DNA from: CAMLQK01 sp035478775
GTDB lineage: Bacteria; Patescibacteriota; Saccharimonadia; Saccharimonadales; UBA4665
Length of the DNA: 64,000 nucleotides
Assembly: GCA_035478775.1 (NCBI GenBank)
Contig: DATIJG010000023.1
Span: 1-64,000, forward strand
Direction: 5' to 3'
Shown one piece after another: positions 43,158 through 52,171 of the stretch. The notes under the pieces were generated by a model. It worked only from the letters and a program-made list of their open reading frames with translations, had not been told where the DNA came from and did no database searches. Position 1 is the first letter of the stretch; the number at the start of each line of letters is the position of its first letter. Both the position numbers and the translations under genes were made by a program.

Positions 43158-44582
43158 ATGACAGAGCATCCATCATTCCTGCCCGAAGACAGCCTAGCTA
43201 AGCCTGTCAGCATGTCCGATCACGACCCTATGAATAGATCAGTTCTCGGGGAAGAAGTCGACGCCTTTGGAGTTGCATTGTTAGCAGGCGAAGACTCTAG
43301 AAAAAACGATGATAGCCTTTTCCTTCGAGCAAATAATCTCATGGATGGTGTCGTGGCTACCGTACAGGGAATGCCTGACGCAGAGCGTACGGAAGCACTG
43401 ATGGTCGTAACTAGTAAGCTTAATGCGTTTTTATCAAGCGGTGAGAAGCAACAGGCCCCGGGGAATGATTATGAAGTAACCTCAGCAATCGGTACGGTAG
43501 TGAGAGCGTATAGCTATATGCTCGAACCAGAGACAATGCCGATATCCTCATTACGGGAGCTGACGCGCCTCGCAGTGTTTTGCAATTTAAATATCGACGC
43601 GTCGCATTTAGCCAGTGTTCTTTATCGACGTGATCACAACGAACTGTTTGGTGACAAAGCGCCCGATTTCGTTCGAGACCCACGATTCACGTCTGTGCTG
43701 CTCTCTGATTTTATAAGGCAACACTCAACCATAGACCCTCCAACGTCACCACGAGAGCTTATGCTAAGTGGGGGTGATGTGGCCCGTGCTACCGAGCTAC
43801 ACTTAATGGCGCGCGGCTTGTCTGGCGAAGAAGCCGCGCTGGTTACATCTTTATGGGGTACTCTTGATCGAGACGATGAGGGATCAACTATTCCTACACA
43901 TAATGCCTTCCTGCAAAACCTAGAAATGTTCGACAGTATTGAGCGTCACCGGCCCGGTTTCGGCGTCCGCCTATTCCGAGAACGACGAATTGTACACTTT
44001 GGAAGATATCCTGAAGAGCTATTAAGCCAACAGTTCGAACCGCTACCTGAGGGTGTTTCGCCTGATTTTATGATTCTCGCCCACAGCGATCACAACGCTG
44101 CGTTTCAATATACTGTCGAAGCACTTGTGGACTCTCTTGGGATGGAAGACTTACAAGGTCTGCGCATAGCCGAGGCAGATTCGCCCGAAGAACTGGTAAG
44201 GTTAACCGAATCTCTAGCTCAAGAGTTTGGCCCAGCGCTCAATCTTATAATTGGTGGACATGGTGAAGAGGAAGCTGTTAAGTTTGGGCCTAACTATGTA
44301 CACCGGCAACGCCCACAAACAACGCTGCATATCAATGAAGTTAGCAAACATCTTGCAGGCCTTGTCCGGTTCATACTACCAGACGGCTCCGTACTGCTAG
44401 TCTCCTGTTCGACAGGGGCAGAAGGAGCTATAAGTGAGCCCATTGCCACAATACTGGGCGTGGATGTCCAGGCACCTATGAGTTCAAAAAACATCGCCTC
44501 GGCAACACGTGACGCAAGCGGCCATATTCTTGCAGTTTTTTACAACAACGCTGGACGTACCGTTCAACCTAGCACAGTCTAA
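43158..44582 (+). CDS. Protein with C-terminal clan CD (caspase-fold-like) peptidase domain
   Basis: 474 residues, no signal peptide. The last ~110 residues have the dyad layout of clan CD cysteine peptidases. LNLIIGGHGEEE carries His368 after a hydrophobic strand, and SVLLVSCSTGAEG carries Cys417 after the next; LHINEVSKHLAGLV lies between. C80, gingipain-like and DUF4347 domains share this strand-HG / strand-C pattern. The first ~300 residues are helical and unassigned, possibly a regulatory or prodomain. Proteolytic activity is an inference from the dyad. The upstream ATG/extended frame (43131) is rejected because of the leaderless promoter. Confidence 0.5.
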   Translation: MTEHPSFLPEDSLAKPVSMSDHDPMNRSVLGEEVDAFGVALLAGEDSRKNDDSLFLRANNLMDGVVATVQGMPDAERTEALMVVTSKLNAFLSSGEKQQAPGNDYEVTSAIGTVVRAYSYMLEPETMPISSLRELTRLAVFCNLNIDASHLASVLYRRDHNELFGDKAPDFVRDPRFTSVLLSDFIRQHSTIDPPTSPRELMLSGGDVARATELHLMARGLSGEEAALVTSLWGTLDRDDEGSTIPTHNAFLQNLEMFDSIERHRPGFGVRLFRERRIVHFGRYPEELLSQQFEPLPEGVSPDFMILAHSDHNAAFQYTVEALVDSLGMEDLQGLRIAEADSPEELVRLTESLAQEFGPALNLIIGGHGEEEAVKFGPNYVHRQRPQTTLHINEVSKHLAGLVRFILPDGSVLLVSCSTGAEGAISEPIATILGVDVQAPMSSKNIASATRDASGHILAVFYNNAGRTVQPSTV

Positions 44583-44710
44583 TAAACGTATATCCTAAAT
44601 GAGCGAACAATAGGCTAAAACAGACTGTCTAAATCGGAGCATTTTATATAAAATCACGCACGATTGAATCGAAACTCTCAAAAGTACCGAAGCTGGCCGA
44701 TAAGCAGCCA

Positions 44711-44739
44711 TTGACTTTTGTAAGAAAATACATCATAAT
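44711..44739 (+). promoter_or_regulatory. Promoter of the HELAH metalloprotease gene
   Basis: TTGACT (44711-44716), 17-nt spacer, CATAAT (44734-44739). The ATG at 44746 is 6 nt downstream; the in-frame ATG at 44740 would begin before the transcript start. Confidence 0.6.
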
Positions 44740-44745
44740 ATGATT

Positions 44746-46062
44746 ATGGAAAATTCACCCGTTGCAGCGCGCCATAACCTACTTAAGCCTGCAGTTATTA
44801 TAGCGTCTTGGGCACTTGCCGGCTCTGTTGTTGTGGGGTATCATGATATATCTCATGACGCGCCAGCGTCTACAACCTGCGCAACTCTGCCTGCAAGCGA
44901 ACTGGCGGTAGCCGAAAAGCTAGCTGATGAACCTGAAAATCCACTTATCGAACAGGCGCACCAGAGCGCTGGTGCCACAAAACTTAGAGCCTTAGAGGCC
45001 GCTCACCCTGACCTAGCAGCTGCCACCTTGTCTACGGATATCCAAACAAAAGGTACGGCCTTTAAGGAATTAAGCGTTTTCGGTAAAGCTTATGATAATG
45101 ATCACCCCGATGAAAATGATCAAATAAACTGGAATGTTGACTTTGTGGCCGCAAACAAGAATGGCGTCCACGACGTTAACCCGCTGCCATATCTCGACCC
45201 GTTACTTAAGGACTTTCAGAATGGCGCAAAGTTGCCGTACTCTGTCTATGAAGAGAATGCTTCTGCCGATTTGGCGCAGTTTGGTGTTAAGTTTGATACT
45301 GCAACAAATGATGAACTGCGGGCTGACGTTGTAGATGGAGCTAGCATAACTCACGTCCCCACTCAGGATGATCTTGAGACGGTGACGGCTAAAGGAAATC
45401 TAATTGACATCATGCGAGCCTTTTCGCGTATGCCTGTCGAGTATGTTAGCTTGACCGGCCTGCGCAGTATCCGCTTTACGGCGAATGGCGCAAAGCCTGT
45501 GAATTACGCGGCTTATGCGGAGACAGGTGGTCGGCATGACACAATCGTCGTGAATGACAGTTACCGAATAGGGGAGTTCAATATTAGCCATGAGCTAGCC
45601 CATCTCCTAGACGCTGAAACGTGTCAAGGAGCTACTGCAGCTAGCAATGATCCTCAGATCGCGGCTTATAGTGGCGCTCCATATGGTACAAATAGTCCGA
45701 AAAGTGGCGTTCTGGACCAGGGCAATTTTGGAAGTGATTCGACGGTGCAAGAGCTTGAAAATGAAGAGGGGCATGCGAGTGATCAAGAGGCAGTCGCAAT
45801 CAAAAGCAGAATCCAACAATTAAAGGCGCGATTGGGGTTTGTGAGTGACTATAGTCGAACGAATGTTTTAGAAGATAAGGCTGAGACGGGCGGTCACATA
45901 ACGAGTGGTGACTGGTCGGAAGTGGTAAATAATGGCACGCCGCGAGTTCAGGGTAAGTTTACTGTGCTTTTGGGCCGCATGGCGATGCTCAATAAAAATC
46001 TGGCGAACTACTTTTCTCAGATTAGCAATAAGAATTCGTCTGAAGTTCAGTCGTTAAAATAA
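44746..46062 (+). CDS. Membrane-anchored putative zinc metalloprotease (HELAH)
   Basis: 438 residues. One N-terminal membrane or signal segment (VIIASWALAGSVVVGYHD) is followed by an exported domain. HELAH (282-286) in FNISHELAHLLD is a zinc-metallopeptidase HExxH motif. A downstream VLEDKAETGGH could supply the third ligand, as in gluzincins; this is not proven. The N-terminal half is helical and acidic. It is 160 nt downstream of the caspase-like gene with its own promoter. The pair suggests an exported proteolytic function, possibly against host or self proteins. Confidence 0.65.
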   Translation: MENSPVAARHNLLKPAVIIASWALAGSVVVGYHDISHDAPASTTCATLPASELAVAEKLADEPENPLIEQAHQSAGATKLRALEAAHPDLAAATLSTDIQTKGTAFKELSVFGKAYDNDHPDENDQINWNVDFVAANKNGVHDVNPLPYLDPLLKDFQNGAKLPYSVYEENASADLAQFGVKFDTATNDELRADVVDGASITHVPTQDDLETVTAKGNLIDIMRAFSRMPVEYVSLTGLRSIRFTANGAKPVNYAAYAETGGRHDTIVVNDSYRIGEFNISHELAHLLDAETCQGATAASNDPQIAAYSGAPYGTNSPKSGVLDQGNFGSDSTVQELENEEGHASDQEAVAIKSRIQQLKARLGFVSDYSRTNVLEDKAETGGHITSGDWSEVVNNGTPRVQGKFTVLLGRMAMLNKNLANYFSQISNKNSSEVQSLK

Positions 46063-46200
46063 CCAGTCGCTCGGCAGTGAGCCAAAGCTAATATGGTGAA
46101 TCGCCACGGCCAACAATTCGCGCAGCAAATGTGTCAGGTGCTGAAATCATTCTAAAAAAGCCTAATCCTAATCCTGCCGAACTTGAGCGAAGGTGAAGCG

Positions 46201-46770
46201 CTATCTGAGGATAGTAGCCAGTTCAGCCTTACACTGCCCGAAGTTCTTGTAGCAGATACTCTGCATACCGAAGGTTCTCACAATATCGCAAGTAGTTTGC
46301 ATATCGTCAATCATAACTGCTTCGTGTAATCCTACGCCAAGTCGTTCACATGTAAGCTCAAATATTTCACGATCCGGTTTTGCCAGCTTTACATCGCCAG
46401 AAAGCACAACCTTGTCAAAGAATTGCAGGCGTTCTTCGGGCGTGAAGAAACCATCCATCATATCACCGCCAATATTGCTTAGCATTGCCACCTTGTAGTT
46501 CTTACGTAGTTCTTGTATGAGTTTTATGAGTAGCTCATTACGCTCAGCACTGTGAAAGAATCGTTGTTCAGATTCATCTTGAGAAATATCTAACAATTGA
46601 GCGGCTCGTGTAACGAATGAATGTTTGCTCAGCGTTCCTCTAGCGGCCTGCTCGTCCAATGCATGCAATGCTTCCGCTTTAACGGGTGGAGTTGAAGGAT
46701 CTTGCATATAGGCAAATACAGGGTCGCTATAAAAAACACCAAAACAGTCAAAAATAAGTGCTTTAATCAT
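46201..46770 (-). CDS. HAD-superfamily hydrolase (subfamily IA)
   Basis: 189 residues. Motif I is IFDCFGVFYSD, where the usual second Asp is Gly as in YihX-like enzymes; VAMLSNIG is motif II, KLAKPDREIFEL holds the Lys, and AVMIDDMQTTC is the Mg-binding motif IV. Phosphatase or dehalogenase-type chemistry; substrate unknown. TGaTATACT ends 6 nt before the ATG at 46770, a leaderless pattern. Not in an operon: it is convergent with the metalloprotease gene. Confidence 0.88.
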   Translation of the reverse strand: MIKALIFDCFGVFYSDPVFAYMQDPSTPPVKAEALHALDEQAARGTLSKHSFVTRAAQLLDISQDESEQRFFHSAERNELLIKLIQELRKNYKVAMLSNIGGDMMDGFFTPEERLQFFDKVVLSGDVKLAKPDREIFELTCERLGVGLHEAVMIDDMQTTCDIVRTFGMQSICYKNFGQCKAELATILR

Positions 46771-46857
46771 GAAATAAGTATATCAAGATTGATAGCTTAG
46801 GCAGGCTTTTTGAATGAGCTTTAATTTGTTATTTTGCTATCCAGTTATCGATGCTAC

Positions 46858-47463
46858 TTACTTCAAGACCTTGTACCGAATGTGAGTCGCCAGCCGTGTG
46901 CCACTGGTCTCCACCGGTTCAAGTTTGAGATTTGGTACATTTTCAAATAAGCGAGCGCCACTACCAATCGTAACAGGCGCAATATGCAACCAAAGCTCGT
47001 CAATAAGGCCGGCAGCAAGATATTGGTTCACTGTATTGGCACCTCCGGCAATAGCAATCGTCCCGTCTCCTGCGACCTCTTGAGCTTGCCTGAAAGCAGA
47101 CTCTATTCCATCGGTCACAAAGTGGAATGTTGTACCGCCCTCCATTGTAATCGACTCTCGTGGGGTCTCGCAAAGCACAAAGACTGGAGCATGATATGGA
47201 GGATTGTCGCCCCACCAGCCTTTCCATTCTGGATCATCGCGCTTCTCTTTTGGCATAAACATGTTGCTGCCCATGATGAATGCATCAGCGTCAACCAGAT
47301 AATCGAGCATCTCGGTCTTCTGTTTGTTGTCATTGTCTTCATCGAACATCCAGTGATGTAACAGATTCTCGGGAATATCGCCCATCGGGTTTTTCAGACT
47401 CTGGTTTGGGCCTGCGACAAATCCATCCAACGACATCGCGATTCCGCACGTAACTTTACTCAT
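46858..47463 (-). CDS. Dihydrofolate reductase-like (RibD C-terminal domain) protein
   Basis: 201 residues. VTCGIAMSLDGFVAGPNQS is the start of the RibD-C/DHFR fold. The later GTIAIAGGANTVNQYLAAGLIDELWLHIAPVTIGSGARLF is the NADPH-binding and active-site end (written here as a family landmark in parts). Stand-alone members are reductases of unknown substrate, often near regulators of the ArsR or MarR type. It follows an ArsR/SRPBCC pair on the same strand with a 32-bp gap, so the three probably form an operon. Confidence 0.88.
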   Translation of the reverse strand: MSKVTCGIAMSLDGFVAGPNQSLKNPMGDIPENLLHHWMFDEDNDNKQKTEMLDYLVDADAFIMGSNMFMPKEKRDDPEWKGWWGDNPPYHAPVFVLCETPRESITMEGGTTFHFVTDGIESAFRQAQEVAGDGTIAIAGGANTVNQYLAAGLIDELWLHIAPVTIGSGARLFENVPNLKLEPVETSGTRLATHIRYKVLK

Positions 47464-47495
47464 ATATGTAACCTCATCAACCTTTCTTAATATAT

Positions 47496-48017
47496 CTATT
47501 TCGCTTCGCTACTCGGAGCTGTCCAGACGGGATATAAATATTCTATTTCACCGAATCGACTACCGAAATCAGGGAGCTCTGTGTTCTCTACGAAGGCTGC
47601 AAGTCGATCGAGAACAACGTGCGTACCAGGAGCGAAGCCGGCAGTGGTGGTTAAGCCGCTTTGTGTAAATGTCAGTTCAGTCCCGCTATCTTTAGGCGCT
47701 AAGGTCCAGGTCACAACGGTCTGCGCCCCGTCTGGCATCTCAGGAACTGGGTCGTGATTATGCTCATACTGAAACCGCTTAGAGGGGTCCCAAATGGTAA
47801 TTGGTCCGTGCCACGTAAATGGACCGGAATGGACCGTAAACATTCCACCCACTTTCGGGTTAATTTCCGCTTCAGCGTTATACCATTTGCCAAACTGCTC
47901 TGGATCTGTAAGAGCACGCCACACTACATCTGTAGTATATGGAAGGAACCGCTTAAATGTCAATATTGCACGTCCATCCACCGTCTCGACTATACCTTTT
48001 TGCATATTTTGATCCAT
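47496..48017 (-). CDS. SRPBCC (AHSA1-type) protein
   Basis: 173 residues. RFLPYTTDVVWRALTDPEQFGKWYN is the AHSA1 N-terminal signature; TWTLAPKDSGTELTFTQSG is the late strand pair and a terminal helix follows. Hydrophobic ligand binding is expected. AAAGGA precedes the ATG; 12 nt after the ArsR gene stop. The ArsR plus SRPBCC arrangement is common in bacteria, and the regulator generally represses the pair. Confidence 0.9.
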   Translation of the reverse strand: MDQNMQKGIVETVDGRAILTFKRFLPYTTDVVWRALTDPEQFGKWYNAEAEINPKVGGMFTVHSGPFTWHGPITIWDPSKRFQYEHNHDPVPEMPDGAQTVVTWTLAPKDSGTELTFTQSGLTTTAGFAPGTHVVLDRLAAFVENTELPDFGSRFGEIEYLYPVWTAPSSEAK

Positions 48018-48029
48018 TTTACTTTTCCT

Positions 48030-48329
48030 TTATTGCTGACTTAAGTGACTCTCTAATGCGTCTAAGCGCTCAGACATAAACTTTTTTTGTAGCTGAAGCC
48101 AATTTTCCGCTTCTGTTAAGCCATCCGCCTGCGCGGTATACAAGCGTCTTTGCTTATCGACGCGTGATCGTACAAGACCAACTTCTTTCAGTACCTTGAG
48201 ATGCTGTGAGATAGTTGGCGCTTTGAATGAGAACTGCTTTACAATCTCACCTACCGACGTTTCGCCACGAACAATATATTCGAAAATGTTACGGCGAGTT
48301 GGATCGGCGAGGGCTGCGAATGTGTCCAT
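48030..48329 (-). CDS. ArsR-family transcriptional repressor
   Basis: 99 residues. DTFAALADPTRRNIFEYIV, GEIVKQFSFKAPTISQHLKVLKEVGLV (recognition helix) and VDKQRRLYTAQ (wing) define an ArsR/SmtB winged helix. No Cys-rich metal site (ELCVCDL) is present, so it is not a metal sensor of the ArsR1 kind; this matches the AHSA1-linked subgroup. Heads a three-gene operon. Predicted leaderless. Confidence 0.92.
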   Translation of the reverse strand: MDTFAALADPTRRNIFEYIVRGETSVGEIVKQFSFKAPTISQHLKVLKEVGLVRSRVDKQRRLYTAQADGLTEAENWLQLQKKFMSERLDALESHLSQQ

Positions 48330-48335
48330 ATTATC

Positions 48336-48364
48336 ACAATATGGTATACGCCTAATTAAGTCAA
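48336..48364 (-). promoter_or_regulatory. ArsR operon promoter (leaderless)
   Basis: Minus strand TTGACT (48359-48364), 17-nt spacer, TATTGT (48336-48341), 6 nt to the ATG at 48329. Confidence 0.65.
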
Positions 48365-48478
48365 TGACTAAGTATAGTGCCCACCCGAAAAGAGCCCACT
48401 TTGATACTTATTGCTGCCATCTAACGAAATGTTCCGATATCGTTTTTCTCTATGTTTGATGATTTCATATGGACTCTT

Positions 48479-48910
48479 TTATTCGTTAAAGTTTGACTTG
48501 CTGACATAGCTTTGTCTTCCCGCGTACACAAACATTGCTCCATAGAGCAGGAATGAAGCTAAGAAACCGACCGTCATTATGTACGACAGCCAGTTATTGC
48601 CCAGTATCATCGTTAGGACTCCGACCACAAAGGTAGTTACTACAAGCAAAACCCCGATCCACGCATCACGAACAAAATGAGAATTGACCTTGCGTGCTAG
48701 CTTAACGGCCATTAAAGAACCGATTAGCAACCCTATGCCAATTCCAATATGAAGAATTAGAAAACTGGTCGTTGCTACTTTCGCACTTCCGTTTACTTCT
48801 TTAGGTAACCCAATTAAGTTGACGGCCATGCCAAGCAATAACTGGGCGCTCAGCATACCGATTTGGGCCATTGCCCGCTTAGCAAGTTTCTGCGCAGGAT
48901 TTATATTCAT
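48479..48910 (-). CDS. Four-helix membrane protein of unknown function
   Basis: 143 residues with four membrane helices (about 15-35, 48-68, 82-104 and 108-130). No catalytic motif. Short basic loops suggest the N-terminus lies in the cytoplasm. TAAGGAGAG lies 7 nt upstream of the ATG, so this gene is leadered, unlike its neighbours. Confidence 0.6.
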   Translation of the reverse strand: MNINPAQKLAKRAMAQIGMLSAQLLLGMAVNLIGLPKEVNGSAKVATTSFLILHIGIGIGLLIGSLMAVKLARKVNSHFVRDAWIGVLLVVTTFVVGVLTMILGNNWLSYIMTVGFLASFLLYGAMFVYAGRQSYVSKSNFNE

Positions 48911-48979
48911 AGGTAAACTCTCCTTATGTCAGATTATCTAATTTCAAGTTAAATGCGAATGTTCGAGTAAAATAAGGGT

Positions 48980-49528
48980 ATGGATTTATCAACTATACTT
49001 GGGCTTGCTGGAACTGCATTAGGATTAGCTCCGGATGCAGCTCGTTTCATAAAAGATAAGTTGAGCAAGAAGATAAGAGTGACGCCGAATGTAGTTGAGA
49101 CTACCTCTCGTCATTGGGACTCCACCAATTCAGTAATAGTACAGAATAAAACTAACGGCCCTATTTTTTCTTTGCAAATTGTTTTCTGGCATGAAAGCAA
49201 TCAAAAACTTGAGTTTAAATTAGATCAAGTAAAGAAAGAAGCAGAGATCGAGGGCTTGGTGATTAATTACGGAGTGGTCATTTACCGCGGTGAAGTATCA
49301 GGTGAAAAGGTCGCTATCGTTGAGTTACTGAGATTAATGCCTAATGAAAGCATTGAAATTGATCTTCAAATAGAAAAGCCAGGGACCGTCAAAATTTTCC
49401 CTGCCACCTTTGATGAAAAACGAAGTAAGCAAGTGCTCAACGATAAAAAAGAGTTTGCGTATCCTTTCAGTCCACCTTTCGAAATGACTCTCGCTTCTAT
49501 TGGCTTGTTTTTGAGGAAGAAAGATTAA
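48980..49528 (+). CDS. Hypothetical protein (182 aa)
   Basis: Unrecognised. The N-terminus IILGLAGTALGLA-like (residues 4-18) is mildly hydrophobic, then a Lys-rich region and a beta-strand-rich domain (about 50-150) resembling an immunoglobulin-like sandwich. TAAAAT ends 6 nt before the ATG. The reading frame stays open for 53 codons after the TAA, into a conserved small repeat (see 49529-49690). Base composition turns AT-rich here. Confidence 0.5.
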   Translation: MDLSTILGLAGTALGLAPDAARFIKDKLSKKIRVTPNVVETTSRHWDSTNSVIVQNKTNGPIFSLQIVFWHESNQKLEFKLDQVKKEAEIEGLVINYGVVIYRGEVSGEKVAIVELLRLMPNESIEIDLQIEKPGTVKIFPATFDEKRSKQVLNDKKEFAYPFSPPFEMTLASIGLFLRKKD

Positions 49529-49690
49529 AACAAAAAGACTTCTGAAGAAGTCTTTCATTGTGCTTATGTTTGGCTGGGCATCGAGTGCCTAGTAAAAACT
49601 TTTAACAGAGGCAATGACGAAAAAGTTGAGAGTCTAGTAGACAATATCCAGGAGATAAGTGAGCTGCTAGATGAGGATAGTAATGATTAA
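49529..49690 (+). pseudogene. Repeat-family peptide copy 1, in frame behind the preceding stop codon
   Basis: The frame after the stop at 49526-49528 reads through WLGIECLVKTFNRGNDEKVE to EISELLDEDSND and TAA. It has no ATG, GTG or TTG start. The same peptide occurs at 53926-54063 (WLAIECLVKTFNR...). The copies differ mostly at third codon positions (gta/gtt, aga/agg, gaa/gag, ata/att, ctg/ttg), which argues for selection on protein. Here it is either a lost gene or a stop-separated C-terminal extension of the 182-residue protein. Confidence 0.4.
49534..49555. terminator. Hairpin after the 182-aa gene
   Basis: AAAGACTTCT and AGAAGTCTTT form a 10-bp inverted repeat with almost no loop (in practice an 8-bp stem with a 6-nt loop), 6 nt after the stop codon. 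No long T run. Confidence 0.5.
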
Positions 49691-49860
49691 AGTCTGCACC
49701 TGTCGTGCTATGCTTAATCCCTATGCCTTTTGCAATCCGGCCGTCATCATTAAGCGAAGGATAGTAGCCTATGATTTAGTAGTGGCACTAATAATGATAT
49801 TCGGCCATTGTCTCGTCAACATCTGAGATGGCAAGTTTAATATCTGGGGTTCTAGGATAT
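49691..49860 (-). pseudogene. Possible decayed coding remnants
   Basis: The minus strand shows two short open stretches that read like protein: PDIKLAISDVDETMAEYHY ending in TAG (about 49788-49862), and GYYPSLNDDGRIAKGIGIKH (about 49690-49769). They lie in different frames with a stop between. No start, promoter or family could be assigned. Confidence 0.25.
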
Positions 49861-49893
49861 TCTTGATATATCGTGACTCATAGGCGAGAAGAT

Positions 49894-50676
49894 CTATGCA
49901 CCAGGGACTATTGGTTCTAAGGGCAGAAATCGATCATTCCCACGATAGCTTTGCTCCCCAGCTACAACTAATTGTCTTAGGCCATCTGGCGCTGCGTCGA
50001 GTTCATCTGCCGCTCTATAAGCTAAAGTCATACTCATGCGAGAATCTCCCGTCCTATTAGGGCTAACCCCATGGAAAACGAGACTATTGAATAGCAAGAC
50101 ACTTCCTTCTGGCATAGGAATCTGAATCGCTTGATCTTCGAGGCCCTTATATTCTTCATGCTGGTCCATCCATACTCCACCCCCAGTTTCCTCCGGGACT
50201 CCTACATAAGGAAGATTCTGTGAGCCTGGGATAAGACGAGTTGCTCCATTCTGTATTGTCGAATCTTCAAGATACACTGCTGCAGTAACGATGCCTCTCG
50301 TCGGCTGCAGAATATCTCGGTGCAAGCCTTCTCCTGGACTACCTAATCTATTATTCATAGTGGCGTGATTATGACGATTCTTGAGTAGGACAACATTTGG
50401 ACCAACCAGAGATTTAAGTGCTCCAATAAGCGCAGGACTCGAAACGACTCTTTGCATCAATTCTGGACTTCGATCATAGAGACCATACATCTTAATCATT
50501 TGCCCACCGAGTATTTTGTCGCGTTCTGTTGGTTCCTTGGCGGCTTCAGCAGCTACAAAGGCTCTCATTTCAGCCGTATCTTGAGTTGTAAATACATCAG
50601 TAAGTCTATAATAACCCTGTTCTCTAAAATGCCGAGCCTGTTCGTGTGACAGTGTACCCTTATCAAGATTTCTCAT
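49894..50676 (-). CDS. PhyH-type Fe(II)/2-oxoglutarate dioxygenase
   Basis: 260 residues. The iron ligands are His119-x-Asp121 (LHRDI) and His202 (VFHGV), with Arg213 (GDSRMSM) to hold 2-oxoglutarate. The double-stranded helix core is complete. PhyH enzymes hydroxylate small metabolites, lipids and natural-product intermediates. AAAGGG sits 5 nt upstream of the ATG. Third gene of a unit NTP-transferase, NUDIX, PhyH (gaps 20 and 9 nt), facing a DXS-like TPP enzyme. Confidence 0.88.
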   Translation of the reverse strand: MRNLDKGTLSHEQARHFREQGYYRLTDVFTTQDTAEMRAFVAAEAAKEPTERDKILGGQMIKMYGLYDRSPELMQRVVSSPALIGALKSLVGPNVVLLKNRHNHATMNNRLGSPGEGLHRDILQPTRGIVTAAVYLEDSTIQNGATRLIPGSQNLPYVGVPEETGGGVWMDQHEEYKGLEDQAIQIPMPEGSVLLFNSLVFHGVSPNRTGDSRMSMTLAYRAADELDAAPDGLRQLVVAGEQSYRGNDRFLPLEPIVPGA

Positions 50677-50685
50677 AACATCCCT

Positions 50686-51219
50686 TTACAGTAATCCTAA
50701 ATAATCTAAGCCCATATAGCCCATCTCGACATCGGTAAGTTGGCCTTTACGTAAGTGTTCTCTAAATTCATGCAATTGCATAAGTACAACTTCCGTCTGC
50801 TCGGTCTGAGTATCTTGAGGCTCGCCAACTTTATGACAGTTTTTTGCAACGTAGCAATAGCGCACCATTGTTGAGTACGCATCATCAAGACAGGTTTCTA
50901 CGAATTCAAAATCACCATCGTAGCCAGTCTCTTCGATGAATTCTCGGCGTGCAGTGTCCTGAGGACTCTCGTCAGGGTCTACAAAACCGCCAGGTAGCTC
51001 ATTAAGAATCTGCTTTGGTCCAACTCGGAACTGACGAACGAGCACAACTTGGTTATCCTTGGTCAGCGCAAGCACACTTGCAGCCGTTCCCTCATTTTTT
51101 ACATAGAAATCAGCGGTACTTCCATCGGGTAATTCAAAAAAAACTTCATCAATTTTCCGTGAGAATTTTTTGAACACTTGCTTGCGACTGAGTTCTTTCC
51201 ACGCTTGTACTTTTTTCAC
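50686..51219 (-). CDS. NUDIX hydrolase (ADP-ribose pyrophosphatase-like)
   Basis: 177 residues. The Nudix box runs from GGFVDPDESPQDTARREFIEETG, seen in family form G-x5-E-x7-RE-x2-EE-x-G; VVLVRQFRVGPKQILNELPGG precedes it, as in ADP-ribose and nucleoside-diphosphate-sugar hydrolases. Start GTG 51219 is preferred because AGGAGG is 4 nt upstream; the outer ATG at 51249 overlaps the previous gene and has no ribosome site. Between a nucleotidyltransferase and a dioxygenase, it might remove a nucleotide-activated intermediate. Confidence 0.88.
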   Translation of the reverse strand: MKKVQAWKELSRKQVFKKFSRKIDEVFFELPDGSTADFYVKNEGTAASVLALTKDNQVVLVRQFRVGPKQILNELPGGFVDPDESPQDTARREFIEETGYDGDFEFVETCLDDAYSTMVRYCYVAKNCHKVGEPQDTQTEQTEVVLMQLHEFREHLRKGQLTDVEMGYMGLDYLGLL

Positions 51220-51239
51220 GATACCTCCTGAGACTCTAG

Positions 51240-52061
51240 TTAGTAACAAATATATGATGTAATTTCATTTTGATTCGCCTGCAGATCGTTCCAGCTACCA
51301 ACAGTACCAACATCAGTGAATAGGCGACTTCCGTTGTCGTAGGCAAATAATGTGTTCCTAGCCAATGTGTCGCCAACGATTTTGCTATACAGTGGCAACG
51401 GACCATCTTCAGGTTGCCACGATAAATTTGAAAGTACTTCTTTCTTAACAATTAATGCACCCGTGCTACTGCCTCTATACAAGCTCCTTGCAGCTGCGGC
51501 TTCTTCGGAAATTACATTATCTGCTACCTCATGACAGAAGATAACTTGTCCAGCATCCCCAACGTAGTATGCATTTTCGTTAGGTACTCCGCGATTTTGT
51601 GTTAGCGCGATTGTCAAATCTGCACTCTGGGTTTGATGGGATTTCATAAATTCAACTTCATCTATATCGAGCAAGACGTCGACACAAATGACCAGTACGT
51701 TGTCCTTAAATAAGTCCGATCTATCACGCACGGCACGCACAAGATCACCACCATTACCCAGCTGTTCACTATACCGAAGCGCGTGAATGTGATCTTCACG
51801 AGTATACTTCTCTTGAACATAGTCGGCAACATTTTCGTGGTCGCCGACACCCGCGACTATTATGGAGATTCCTGCTTGATTAAGTTTGTTTATCTGGTGT
51901 TCAACTAAAGAAATTGGCGGATCTCCAAGTGGAAGTAATGCTTTAGACACACCTCTTCGTTCATGTGGACTAAAAATTGAGCTCAAGCGAGTTCCTCTAC
52001 CCCCAGCATTAATGTAGCCACTGAGATTATCAATGCCTCTGCTGTCCTTTGGAGTACTCAT
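51240..52061 (-). CDS. Sugar-phosphate nucleotidyltransferase-like protein
   Basis: About 273 residues. YINAGGRGTRLSSIF is the NTP-binding loop; KALLPLGDPPISL, VICVDVLLDID (metal Asp) and the late DVGTVGSWNDL match the NTP_transferase family (glucose-1-phosphate uridylyl/adenylyl-type). The gene may activate a sugar or polyol phosphate. Start 52061 has AGAGGA 8 nt upstream; longer frames upstream look like AT-rich noise. The GGG-R-x-x-x-S-K-A variation makes the exact substrate uncertain. First of a three-gene unit. Confidence 0.85.
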   Translation of the reverse strand: MSTPKDSRGIDNLSGYINAGGRGTRLSSIFSPHERRGVSKALLPLGDPPISLVEHQINKLNQAGISIIVAGVGDHENVADYVQEKYTREDHIHALRYSEQLGNGGDLVRAVRDRSDLFKDNVLVICVDVLLDIDEVEFMKSHQTQSADLTIALTQNRGVPNENAYYVGDAGQVIFCHEVADNVISEEAAAARSLYRGSSTGALIVKKEVLSNLSWQPEDGPLPLYSKIVGDTLARNTLFAYDNGSRLFTDVGTVGSWNDLQANQNEITSYICY

Positions 52062-52171
52062 ACTACATGTCCTCTGTAAACTTAAAATCAATAGTACCAT
52101 ATGTTCCGCAATTTTTATAAATTTCAAAATGGCTATGCTAAAAATAATTTTAATATGCAATAATCAACAAC

